Of a stretch of DNA of 64,000 nucleotides, positions 29,829-40,368 are shown piece after piece. Positions within the stretch are counted from its first letter, which is position 1, and the number at the start of each line of letters is the position of its first letter. The stretch is from Muricea muricata (lineage: Eukaryota; Cnidaria; Anthozoa; Malacalcyonacea; Plexauridae). The stretch spans positions 88,056,103 through 88,120,102 of the forward strand of contig OY979716.1 of the NCBI GenBank assembly GCA_963855995.1, given 5' to 3'. The notes under the pieces were generated by a model, which searched no databases, was not told the origin of the DNA, and worked only from the letters and a program-made list of their open reading frames with translations. Made by a program: the position numbers and the translations under genes.

Positions 29829-32370
29829 GTACGTCACTCCTGTCGGCTTGGAAGAAACACAGCAAGTCAATGGTGCCACAAGGTTATCAGTTGATAAGCC
29901 TTCCCTAGTAGACAAAGTTCTGCAATCCGTCCAACCTGAAGAAACTAGTGTTGGAAATTAAACAATCGTCAAAAGCCCTACTGATAAAAAAATTGTCCCC
30001 AAAATTTTGAATGAGTTCCCCTCAAAAGAAAATGTATCTGTAAAACGTCATTCACCGAAATCCAAAAAGAGAAAAAGAATGACATGTAGTGTCTCGTTAA
30101 GACGACACATGCAAACTCAACACCCAGGCAGATCGGAGGGCTTATCTGGGAAATGCATGTGTAAAAGCTGCAATTTTAAATGCCATAAAATTGGAGACTA
30201 AAGAAAACATTTATTACGAAACCACAACATCATGTTTGAATATGAGATGGTTAATCTAAACAATATGACTGGTAAGTCCACGGCTGAAACAAACATAATT
30301 AATTAGAAAACTGGATGGTTTTTGCCTATCATTTAATTAGAAGAGAATTTTTTTGCCTTTATTATTTTGGGCTTTTTGACAGGTAGTGTTAATATATCTA
30401 TGGAAACAACATGTTTTGCATTTTGTTACAGAATTTGATGAATGGAAGTAGAGGAGAATCATTGTTGCTCTTTTGTGAAGCAGGCAGGTAGCAAGTCTGA
30501 CGTGCAATATTTCCAGTGCAATAGAGGAGGCGTGTACACGTACAAAGGAATTGGAAAGCGGCATACGAAATCTCAAGGTATACAAAGAAATTTGATTAAA
30601 TAATAACTTCTTGATTGTACTAAAAATTGATACACTTAAAAACATCTAGCCTGACAACGAACAAAAATTTTTATAGGGCCAAGCATTTTGTAAATTATAT
30701 CATATCACTCTTTCAGAAACGTGCAAGATAAACAACAACTGCACCACAACAATGAAATGTACTAGAAATGAGGATGAGACAGTGTCAGTAGATGTATGCT
30801 ACACACACTATGGACACGAGATGGAAATACAGCACATATGGCTCCCAAAAAGAAAGTGAGAACAAATAGCAGCATTGTTGCAGCAAGGTGTAACCAGGGA
30901 GAAAATATGAGAAGATATTAGGGAAACTCACCGCCGCAATCAACGAAGCAGATGAATTTACGAGACAACATTTAATTGGGAGGAAAGACGTCGACAACAT
31001 TACCAAATCGTTTGGCCTGAACCAAACACAAGAACGATCAGGAGAGTGTTAAGGCATGGATTGAAGAGTGGAAATCCAGCAAAAATAACCCTGTCCTTTT
31101 CTGCAAGTTTCAGGACAAAAACGCGCCTGACGATGCTGACTTGTGTAAGGAAGACTTTATGGTCATGATGCAGATGCCATTTCAAAAATTGATGGTCCAA
31201 AAATTTGTAGAAAAAGGGATATGTGTCAATTCAACGCATGGAACAACAGAATACAATTTTCTACTAACCACTGTTATGGTCACTGATGAATACGGTGAAG
31301 GTTTTCTAGTAGAGTGGTGTTTGTCTAACCACGAGGATTTTACACATATGTGCCTCTTTTTTAAAATGCTAAAACAAAACTGTGGTGTTCTTCGGCCGCG
31401 ATTCATTATAATAGACATGGCAAATCAGTTTTACAACGCGTGGATTACCGTAATGGGAGGAAATCCTTCGCGACTCGTCTGCACATGGCACGTCGATAAG
31501 GCTTGGCAGCAAGAACTAAGAGCTAAAGTTCACGACACAGTTATCACGGCAGAAATTTATAAAATGCTGAGGACAGTATTGAAAGAAACGGATGAAGTGA
31601 TATTTCAAGAGTACTTTCACTAGCTGATTGATCGACTTCCAGCCCTTAGTGCAGAATTCTTCAGCTACTTTCAAGCAGAATAGTCAGACAAAAAAGAGAC
31701 GTGAGCTTTCTGCTATCGCCAAGGATTGGGAATAAATACCAATATGGTAGTCGAGGCGTTCCACCGCGTTTTCAAGTACGCTTACCTGAATGGCAAAGTT
31801 AATAAAAGAGTTGACCATTGTCTGGTAAACCTTCTTAAATGTGTTTGGGATAAATACTTTGACCGTTTGATAAAGCCATAAAAGAAGTTTGCCCCTGCCT
31901 ACTGATAAAATAACAGAAACAGGTCATTCGACTGGGTGGGACGTTTTGTCGGAAGATGAATCAAAGACATATGTCATTAGCAAACAAGCTGAGAAATGTA
32001 TAGATTCACGTTGTCATATGAGATGCTCAGACGGTAACATTTGCATCCACTTGTACGTTTGCAATTGCCCTGATAGTTTAATACGTAGTACAATCTGCAA
32101 GCACATCCACTTTTGTAGCGTTTCTTGTTTCCGCACAATTTTCAAAATGGTGATTGTAGTTTACCTGATCTACAGGCACAGAATGAAAATGGAGAAGTAG
32201 CTTTGTTGACAGATCACCTCAGGCGCAATGGTAACCTAACGAAGGATATCAAAACAGTGCAAGAAAGACTGAAGGAAAATCTCATTATCTTGGCCGAGAA
32301 GGTGACTAAATGTCTGACTCGTACCCAGTCCCTGAAATTAAATGAGGAAGATCGTCATGATGATCACTGA
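29829..32370 (+). pseudogene. MULE transposase with C2H2 fingers, FAR1/FLYWCH-like N-domain and SWIM finger
   Basis: Continues the Ulp1-like frame. 30007-30270: CxxC..HMQTQH and CKSCNFKCHK..RKHLLRNHN zinc fingers, with a stop after KIGD, ending at a GTAAGT donor. 30427-30600: FDEWK, then NHCCSFVKQAGSKSDVQYFQCNRGGVYTY and KRHTKSQ, the N-terminal module seen before MULE domains. 31080-31620: MULE core, NSTHGTTEYNFLL (first Asp position reads Ser-Thr-His), IIDMANQFYNAW with the second Asp, CTWHVDKAWQQEL with the CxxH/W motif. 31740-31790: VVEAFHRVFKYAYLNGKVN with the Glu. 32030-32105: SWIM-type CNCPDSLIRSTICKHIHFC. Ends TRTQSLKLNEEDRHDDH. Several stops and frameshifts; dead. Confidence 0.75.
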
Positions 32371-32537
32371 GCTATACAATATACTATAATATCAGTATTA
32401 GTGATGCATTGTGGGAACGCGGAAGTATCAAATTTCAGGGACTGGCATATCTGAGTCGAAAAGTTGTCTGTAGGAGTTGAAAACTATCCCAGCGTGAAAT
32501 CGTTACGAAGAAGGTGTTGAACTACATTTGAAACAAC

Positions 32538-33130
32538 ATGACCAAGTCAAGTGAGGCCGTGGACGTCGATGATTTCGAGGCAGATGAAATTTTAGAGTGT
32601 TTTGGCAATGTTAGCATTGCAGGAACACACGAACAAAATGAAAACGAAATGTTTGTCCCATCTTCAAGCCCCAAATTTAGCAGAAGGAGCCTTGATTTTT
32701 CTGGAAAGCACAACTTAACACCGGAGTCAAAGTCGAAAAACGTCCCTGCGCCTAAACGATTTCAAGTTGGTGAGTAATTACAATGTAATTTAATTTATAT
32801 GTAATTTAGTAATTTAATTGAAATTGTTGAATTCGAGTTCATATTAATGCTTTAAATATGTTCCGATTAATGGTCGTTGATTCGTGGTTATTTCTTATTT
32901 CTTACAGGAGGAAAGCCTTCTGGTAAAGAGGTCAAACAAAGGCAAGATACATTGGATGAGAAACTAAAAGATATATTTGAAGAGAAACCAGGCAGCACAA
33001 TTCAACAAGTGAAAGCAATGTCACTTCTTGATGACAGTATATCTTCAACGATGTTGACAAGAGCTTTAAAACGTGAGTTTCCTTCAGTATTAAAAACAAA
33101 GCGAACAAATGAAGAGAAAGGGTATCCTTT
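32538..33130 (+). CDS. Unrecognised two-exon gene start with a winged-helix-like segment
   Basis: Exon 1 from ATG 32538 is acidic and ends in PAPKRFQV; a GTGAGT donor at 32770 and a TTCTTACAG acceptor at 32908 join it in frame to GGKPSGKEVKQRQDTLDEKL. Exon 2 reads IQQVKAMSLLDDSISSTMLTRALKREFPSVLKTKR, a helix-rich basic segment that could be DNA-binding, and ends near 33117-33122, where GTATCC could be a donor. The next plus-strand exons compatible with it are at 38018-38519; everything between may be an intron filled with other elements. Function unknown. Confidence 0.5.
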
Positions 33131-33152
33131 TATGATATTTTATCCATTGTAG

Positions 33153-33516
33153 TATTAACTAATGTTGACTGATTAATAAAATTGTCTTGCAATCAGAGAG
33201 TTGAATTACACCATCTTTACAATTTACCCTGTGCATAAAAATACATTAAATCATACAATTGTTAAATAGTAATACTATTAAGATAAATATTATACTATCT
33301 ATGTACATATCTGAGTCTGTCAAGTTTAAAAGAATAATGGGAAAAAAGGGAACATATTTAATTACATACAAAATACCAGTGTATGTTTCTTAAATTATAA
33401 CGCAGGGTGTGTTATGTTAACATTAGACCCAAGTCAATGTTTGGTAGTATGCTGTATGCTAATTCCCATGAAAGTAATAGTGAAATGAAAGTAGTCATAC
33501 ATTATCATTCACTTTA
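33153..33516. other. AT-rich spacer
   Basis: Nothing recognised; ends at the TTA target duplication (33514-33516) of the next element. Confidence 0.5.
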
Positions 33517-35347
33517 TGCACTTGTCATTGGGAACCCCCACTCCCCCCACCCCGGAGAAACGTGGGGCATTAGGTTTTTTATCATTTAAAACGCAAAAAA
33601 TGCTCCACATTATTGGGACAATATTTTACTCTAAGCGCCACCTATACAATTTTCAGAACATAAGTGACAAACAACTAACACAAATAGAAAGCTTTATTTA
33701 ATAGTTTATAATAAGAACAGACAGATTCAGTCTGGAGTACACTGTGGGCAGAACCATTTCCCATGAGGGGCTTCTGTCAACCCAACACATGAAAAATGAA
33801 ACCATATTACGGCACACTTTTTATTGTCACAACCAATCATATTGTCAAAGGAATTCGGTTGATTGCATTGGCATAAGACATCATCTTCCTCAGAATCACC
33901 AGCTGACTCATATTGTCATATTGTCAGAGTCATCTGGCTCACCGCATGGGCAGGACATCACTGCTTTTGCATTCGAGTCTGTTAAATTAATAGTTTTAAA
34001 ATGTTTTATACACTACATAATTAATTACATCAATTTGACATGTTTAGTACAAATGTTAAAGCACTTACTTACCTTTGTTTGCTTTTCTCGTTGCCGCTTT
34101 TTTCTTCGCCCCTTGTTTCCAACAGGCTTTCATTTCGTAAAGATGTTGGAGCCAATGCTTTGTCTCTTCTTGAGTAATGCGGGCTTCTTTAGCGAGGCAT
34201 TTAATATTGATATCATCATCAAGAATATTTTGTCCTTTTTTTGTAGCTTGGTCAAAGGCTTGTTTCAAAATAACCGAGGGGGGGTCCTTTTGAACAACTT
34301 TTTCACTATGTTGCTGGAAAGAAGCCCATGCTTCTTCTGGTTTCAGGTAGTGCCCAGGACACTCTCCAGAACACTGCTCACATTCTACATTCCAGGGTTT
34401 TGTATCATCAGGAATGGGAAGGGAGAAATACGTGAGTGGGGGGCCTCCTGTAAACCATAATTTATCTTCGGTGGTCTTTCCACTTGCACAGATTAGGTGT
34501 GTTGTGCATGTTGACAATTGTTCGGAGAGATTAAATTAATGAAATATTAAAACAGACGACAGTACTAAAATGACAAGTTTTGGTTTTTGAATATACATAA
34601 AATATGCATATATATTAAAACTGTATATGATATAAACAAAATACCTGTATCTCTACCATTATTCACTGGTATTTGTAACAACATTTTAAACTTGGCTACC
34701 CCAGCCTTGCCTTGGGGACATAAATTTTTCGCCGACAATTCTTACTGCCCTTGCTCTTTTCTTGCCAACGTTTTGTGTTACGACATAGGATAACCCAGTG
34801 GCAGTTGGCCACTGTTATTTTAGTGTGCTGAGCAATAACGACTTGTCAGTCTCCAACTCCAATTCGATTTTGTTTCATTCGTGACAAACAATGACATATT
34901 CTTCATCTTTTCAATCAACATAAAATTTCGAATACAAGATTTTAACATTTATGTGAACAATTATTTAAACACAGCATTTATATTAGATCAGGAAGTTGTC
35001 AGTGTTTTAAATTAAACAGCACTGTCAAATAAAGAATATTTATGCATGCAAATTAAGAGGAAATTCGACACTTACCAAATTCATTTAAATGTTTGGACGC
35101 CATTTCTTCATCAAAAGTTAAAACAACCTGGTTTCGTCTTGGTACCAGTCTTCGTCGTGACAATATTGCTCCCAAATATACCCAAGTATCTTATTACATT
35201 GCACAGCAATAATTTTGCAACCTGTTTAAAACGCTCGAATCCCTGACCATATAAGGCAAGATTGATAAGCCAATCCCCAACCATCCACCAGGTATACCCC
35301 ATATATCTCCGGGGTGGGGGGAGTGGGGGTTCCCAATGACAAGTGCA
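33517..35347. mobile_element. 1831-bp DNA transposon, 42-bp perfect TIRs, TTA duplication, carries a PHD gene
   Basis: Left end 33517-33558 begins TGCACTTGTCATTGGG and is the exact reverse complement of 35306-35347 over 42 bp. TTA flanks both ends (33514-33516 and 35348-35350). A 3-bp TTA duplication occurs in PIF/Harbinger (TWA) and a 3-bp duplication also in CACTA and some Academ elements, but the TIR fits none clearly. On the minus strand it encodes a helix-rich protein and a PHD finger; there is no transposase, so it is non-autonomous or carries captured sequence. The TIR is GC-rich against an AT-rich background. Confidence 0.9.
33728..34517 (-). pseudogene. Homeodomain-like helix plus PHD finger protein inside the TTA transposon
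   Basis: Exon 34065-34517 has CSGECPGHYLKPEEAW, then LAKEARITQEETKHWLQHLY and KKKAATRKANK, a three-helix basic segment like a divergent homeobox, ending in a GTAAGT donor at about 34070. After an acceptor (TTAACAG) near 33985 the next exon reads MSCPCGEPDDSD, then a TGACAATA direct duplication breaks the frame, and the following frame encodes a complete PHD finger (CQCNQ..MIGCDNKKCAVIWFHFSC..GKWFCPQC) with stop at about 33728. A first exon MASKHLNEFG with a GTAAGT donor at 35073-35101 is possible but its phase does not fit. PHD fingers read histone H3 tails; the role here is unknown. Confidence 0.6.
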
Positions 35348-35773
35348 TTATAGCATTCTCAATTTACTAGTGCAAATAAAACGTAATTATCATGATAAAT
35401 GTAACATAAATGATATATATATAGCACATGGACAAAACAAAATAGTTTTCAATTTTGTTTTGTCTCAAAATGCTACTGCATACTGTTTCATAATCATCAG
35501 GTAACTGATTGTTCATATATATTAGTATAATTCATGTTATAATATTATAATACAGTATTACATTATGATATTATAAATATAGACTTTTTGAAATTTGTTG
35601 CTATATGCATGCAACAGCCTGTAGTAGCAGTTTGAGGTAAAATGAAATGAAAAATTATATATATATGTCAAGATTTTGAAAGGACTTTGGGACTTTTCAA
35701 GAATGACAATGTAGTCATGTAGTTTTACACTTAGCATTTCATATTTTGTGTGCTAGAAAAATTTTGTTACCAG

Positions 35774-37790
35774 CTTTCCAATTACTGGCTATTTGTTGTC
35801 TTTTATAGACATCTAGCCCAGCATGGTAATGTGTTGCATTAATGCCAGCTTTTTGCAGTTGGTATGCAACTTCAACTGTATCTTTACGTTGTTGACAATA
35901 ACCTATGCCACAACTACCAGGAAATTGAATTTTGATGAGGTCAACCACATCAGTGCAATCTGACTCATGGGGTTCAATCACTTGAAACACAAGATTTGGA
36001 TGATCTGATGATTGGACTAGCAGATTTACATCCGACAACTGAAGCTCGTTAATTATTATATCATGTGTTTGTTGTGTAGCAGTACCTAAACAGTAAAAAT
36101 AAAACCAAAAAGGAATTTAATAATAGAACTGAATGGTAAAATTGTCTGCCACTTTAAACTCCTCTCGGTGTTTGGAAATTGGAGGAAGTCCTCCTACTTG
36201 TATTTGAACTGTTGCTTAAAAAGATTACCTGTCATGGCAACAGTGGGAACTCCAAATTCATTTAACTTCCACAGATTTCTATAACTAGGTCTGAAGTTAA
36301 TCCCCATGAAACAATACAGTGGGCTTCATCAACCACAAAGAAACGAAGCAACTGCCTTTTACCCAGGTCTTGTAACATTGAAAAAGTTTCATGTGACATT
36401 AAGGTTTCTGGAGTAACCAATAAAAGTTTAAATTTCATTGGAGTGGTTGACAGGTTATGGAGCACATTTTGCCTTTCCTGCTGCTCCATGGATGACATTA
36501 GGTAACACACAGGTATACCTCGTGACTGCAAAGATTGGTATTGGTCAATGAGCAAGGATAACAAGGGGAAAACAACAACTGTTAATTTACCTTGCATTAA
36601 GGCAGGTACAGCATAGCAAATAGTTTTTCCTCTTCCTGTTGGCATTACAAGAAGTGTGTTTTTCCTTTGCATGATACTGTCAATTGCCTGTCTTTGCATG
36701 CCTCGAAAGGTCTGAAATTTAAAGATTTTCTGCAAAATGTCAAGAGCTTGATCACCAGATTCCATACTTGTAGCCAAAGTAACATTAGTGCCATTGTTAT
36801 CACTAGTAGTTTTCTGAAATTGAGTTGCATCAAGATGAAAATTCTATATTAAACCAACAAGACAAGGTAGATTTAGTGTCGTGCAGGTTTTTAGATCAAT
36901 ATAAACCATGCAGATGAGAAAATTGATTTTTTCTGTACATTTTGAATATCTGTAGGTTCATCATTATTCATTAGTGATAATCATGGTACACATTTAGTGA
37001 AACATCTTTTACAGTTTGAGTTTACAATATGTATTTTATAATACAATCTGTCAATAATTTGAATATGTGTTAGGTTGTTTTAGTTAATAATATTTGATAA
37101 GTTATTACCTGCTTTACAAAGGCAGCCTCTGCAATAATCAAAGTCATCTCGCCACCACATTTTGTATCTTTAGAAAACCAGACATTGAACGCAGCAGTAA
37201 CATTGAACGCAGCAGTAACATTTCCTCCTTTTACATTGACGACTTCTGGCTTGTTCCCCTTAGTGTACGGTTTCAATTGCCTAAAATGAAATAGAATCAT
37301 TCCAACAAGTTTCGCAGCATCCTTTGCATCCATTGCAGCAACATAAATACTGCGGCAATGCTCATACGTCGTCGTTACATTGTAACGGACAAAAGGTTCG
37401 CTTTTCTACAAGCAACATTTAAAATTATATGTAAATTTATGGTGACGAACAATTTACACAAATTATTCACATTATATGCTGTCTGCTAAAATATATTCCA
37501 GGCAAAAATTACCAAATTACGATGTGATACCGACAGATTTTCTATAAACTTCTTTGTTTCATTGCCATGACATAACTGCAACAATCGTTTGCTTCTAGCA
37601 CGTGTTTCTCTGTGAAAGCAACGCAACAGTGCTTCGCTCTGAAATGTTGCTGGAGACCATTCACTTGAAAAAAATCATTGCAGAAATTCTGTCTACATTC
37701 AACAGCTGGACATGGAACCCCCCCACTAAGATATGCAACATGATATGGTCTCTCGTCAAGTCTTGCTCCTGTGACACTGACGTCCGCCAT
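35774..37790 (-). pseudogene. RecQ-type DNA helicase gene with C2H2 first exon
   Basis: Minus-strand exons: 37790-37545 (MADVSVTG, then a zinc finger C-x4-C-x12-H-x4-H in PCPAVECRQN..LQQHFRAKH); 37407-37109 (KSEPFVRYNVTTTYEH..GEMTLIIAEAAFVKQ); 36845-36229 (helicase core: FRGMQRQAI, Walker A MPTGRGKT, LLVTPE, VVDEAHCIVSWG); 36085-35774 (TATQQTHDII, CQQRKDTVEVAYQLQKAGINATHYHAGL). Donors and acceptors are canonical. A 1-2 base shift right after DEAHCIVSWG puts NFRPSYRNLW in another frame, and the end of the second RecA domain with the arginine finger is not found downstream, where the TTA transposon begins 400 bp on. The Walker A reads GRGK. Exon 2 has an 18-bp tandem duplication. Possibly transposon cargo; helicases occur in Academ-type elements. 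Confidence 0.7.
37183..37218. repeat. 18-bp tandem duplication in the helicase gene
   Basis: CATTGAACGCAGCAGTAA occurs twice in a row, duplicating six codons (VTAAFN) without disturbing the frame. Confidence 0.95.
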
Positions 37791-38017
37791 TATTGCGGCG
37801 CCATGTTAATTTCAGATCTGCCAGTCGTTAATTTTCCCTCGCCATTCCCACCATGCACTATGTTATTCTGAGTAGTATCTGATCTCCATATAATTAATGA
37901 ATAGTGCCAACTAATTAACGACTGGGTACGAGTCAGACTAAATGTGATGATAAATATGCTTTGCAACAATTCGAAACACATATAAATTCCGCAAAACATC
38001 TCCTAGTTTCTTTGCAG

Positions 38018-39169
38018 AATCGTGCCCCTCACAACCAGCTGCAGATCAGCAGGCCCTGCCCAGGAAACAAGAGAATAGAAAGGCAAACTCGTTTTTATTC
38101 AATGAAGAAAAAAAGACAAGGTACTCAAAAAGTCCAATTTAGTAAACCAACTAGATCTGACAAGGAGAGACTATTCACAAAAGGACCAAAACCAGGTATT
38201 TAGTGGGCATTATATCAATTTCAAAGTAAAAAAACTGTTATAATATTCACGTAATATAAGCTTTTTATATTTTTTATTTTAAAAAGATGTGTATGAATTG
38301 CTACAGTGGTTTGGTGTGCCTGCCATAACAGTTGAGAAAATTAAGAGCGGTGAAGGAGTAGCAAATGAAATAGATATTAATGTGGACGAAGACCACCCAC
38401 CAGATGAAGCACTGGATGTTGACATTGAGATGCTGAAAACATTCTGCAGCGCTAAAGCCTGGGAAAAAGTGTACTCGGCATGTAAGCACAAATTTTATTT
38501 TGCTTACCCCCGCCTAAAGTAACTGTAAAAGAAAAGGAAGAAGGTAGATACTTTTTTATTTTTATGTTTCAAAGATCTCCATGTGTCATTTTGGAAGTGT
38601 TGTTGATTTTCTGATTCTTGTACATTTAACAAATTTTTAGCAATACACCAGCACGTTTATTGCATTTTTAGCCAATAGCCTCATTTCCATGTTTCCTATA
38701 TTTTTGCTCCAGCGGTCTTTCGTAAATGTTATATCCTTGTATTTCTGAAATAAAAATGTTTTTCTTTGAGTTTGAGCTTTATGACAAAACCATCTTTAGC
38801 CCCATTACACAGCAGCGAAGAAAAACAACCACATGAAAACAAGAGTATCAGGCAAAAAGCAGAGAATACTGTAGTACTGCCCATTAAGTTTGATTAGCAA
38901 GCCAATTTTTTAATATTAATGAGTTTTATCTATTCCATTACATTTTCAGTCATGAATTTAAAGGATGATTGGAAATGTCACACTTGTGAAAACTCACGGT
39001 ATGAAAATATGATCATGTGCAATGAGTGTTCAATTTGGCATCACTGGTAACATATTTTAAAATTATTTATGATGTATTTAGTTTTATCTACATATTGTTA
39101 ATTCTTAACATTTCACCATTTTGTATAAAATCAGGAGCTGTGTAAAGTGCAATAATGAAGCTGAAGAAT
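38018..39169 (+). pseudogene. Multi-exon PHD-finger gene (3' part), nonsense in the PHD finger
   Basis: Exon 38018-38195 (NRAPHNQLQISRPCPG..RQTRFYSMKKKRQ; acceptor CTTTGCAG, donor after AAACCAG) joins in phase 1 to exon 38287-38480 (DVYELLQWFGVPAITVEKI..PPDEALDVDIEMLKTF). A later exon 38949-39050 (MNLKDDWKCHTCENSRYENMIMC-x2-C) ends at CACTG/GTAACA and joins across a short intron to SCVKCNNEAEEWYC (acceptor ATCAG, 39134). Together these give a C4HC3-type PHD finger, but the codon after WYC is TAA and the last Cys (reading ICEH) falls behind it. It may be the 3' end of the gene beginning at 32538. Confidence 0.6.
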
Positions 39170-40368
39170 GGTATTGCTAAATATGCGAGCATCTACATAC
39201 GTAAGAGGTACTTACTGTTGGCAGTTGTCACTACTGTAGAAGTGATGAGTGTATATACAGTACTGCATGTGGAAGCTAAGAGTTGTAAAATCAACAAAGC
39301 AATATATTTATGTAAAAACATTGTTAACAAAGCTAATTGACTGAAAATACTGTAATATTTTAGACATAACATGATTGAAAATCAAAGAGAATAAGTCTCT
39401 CATTGTCAACAGATTGCATGGTAAGGGCAAAGAATAGAAACTGCAAAGAGAGACAGGTAGATAGGAAATGCATAAGGTGTTCATCACTGTGCATGTGGTA
39501 CTGCGCATGGCCACCATGTTCCTAGCCAGTGCCCTAAACAGAGGAAGTCACCCACCGGAAATATTAAAAATGGCTAGTAATACCGGGGGGAATGCTTCTG
39601 TTTAAGACACTGGCTAGAAACATGGCGCCCATGACGAATTATCATGCAAGCACCTTGTGCTTTTTTGACTGAACCTGCCTCTCTTCGTAGTCTCTACTCT
39701 TTGGTAGGGTGGTTGCAGTGTAACTCAATTTATTGTTACTCCTGTGTGGTCTGTTGGAGAGAGATTATAATTTGTACAAAATGCGAGTCAGATCGAAAAT
39801 TAAGATGGATATGTCGATTGAAAGCTCTGTCTTTTTTGAAAAATTCAGAATTGATTTGTCCATGCTTCATTTCGTAGAACCATTTGCAAGCTACAGTAAA
39901 CCGTTAAAGTGCCAAATGTAATGACACCAAATTCTGCCCAGCGTTAGTTTGATTGCATTGCAAAGACTGCTTAAAACGACAATTTTCATGTCACAGGCAC
40001 TTTAATGCAAAAATGCATTTGTTTAATTTGTAAAGTGCATGTTTTGTGAGTGTAGCATTGTACTTATACTGTAGCCATGTCGCCAGCAGCCATTTGCTAC
40101 ACACTGTCTTCTCACCTGCGGGGTATTCTAAAGTTATGCCCGCTGTGCCAACTTGCGACAACGAAAAAATAAAAAAGAAAACAGAAACGGGGCGAATTTA
40201 CAAATCCGCCTTGCCTACAGCAGGCGGAGTAAAAAGTGCATCTCGTTTTACCTGTTGTTATTTTTTTAAAATTCGGCAGTGAGATTCATGGCCAGCGGCA
40301 CGTACACAAAATAATTCATGTAATATGCAATATAAGTCGATGTGCCATTCCTGTATTTAGGCAAAAGT
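39170..40368. other. Non-coding, one foldback
   Basis: No gene recognised; short frames show no motif. The foldback at 39506-39633 is listed separately. Confidence 0.45.
39506..39633. repeat. 128-bp foldback (MITE-like)
   Basis: CATGGCCACCATGTTCCTAG at the left pairs with CTAGAAACATGGCGCCCATG at the right; CTAAACAGAGGAAG/CTTCTGTTTAAG continue the stem. Confidence 0.85.
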
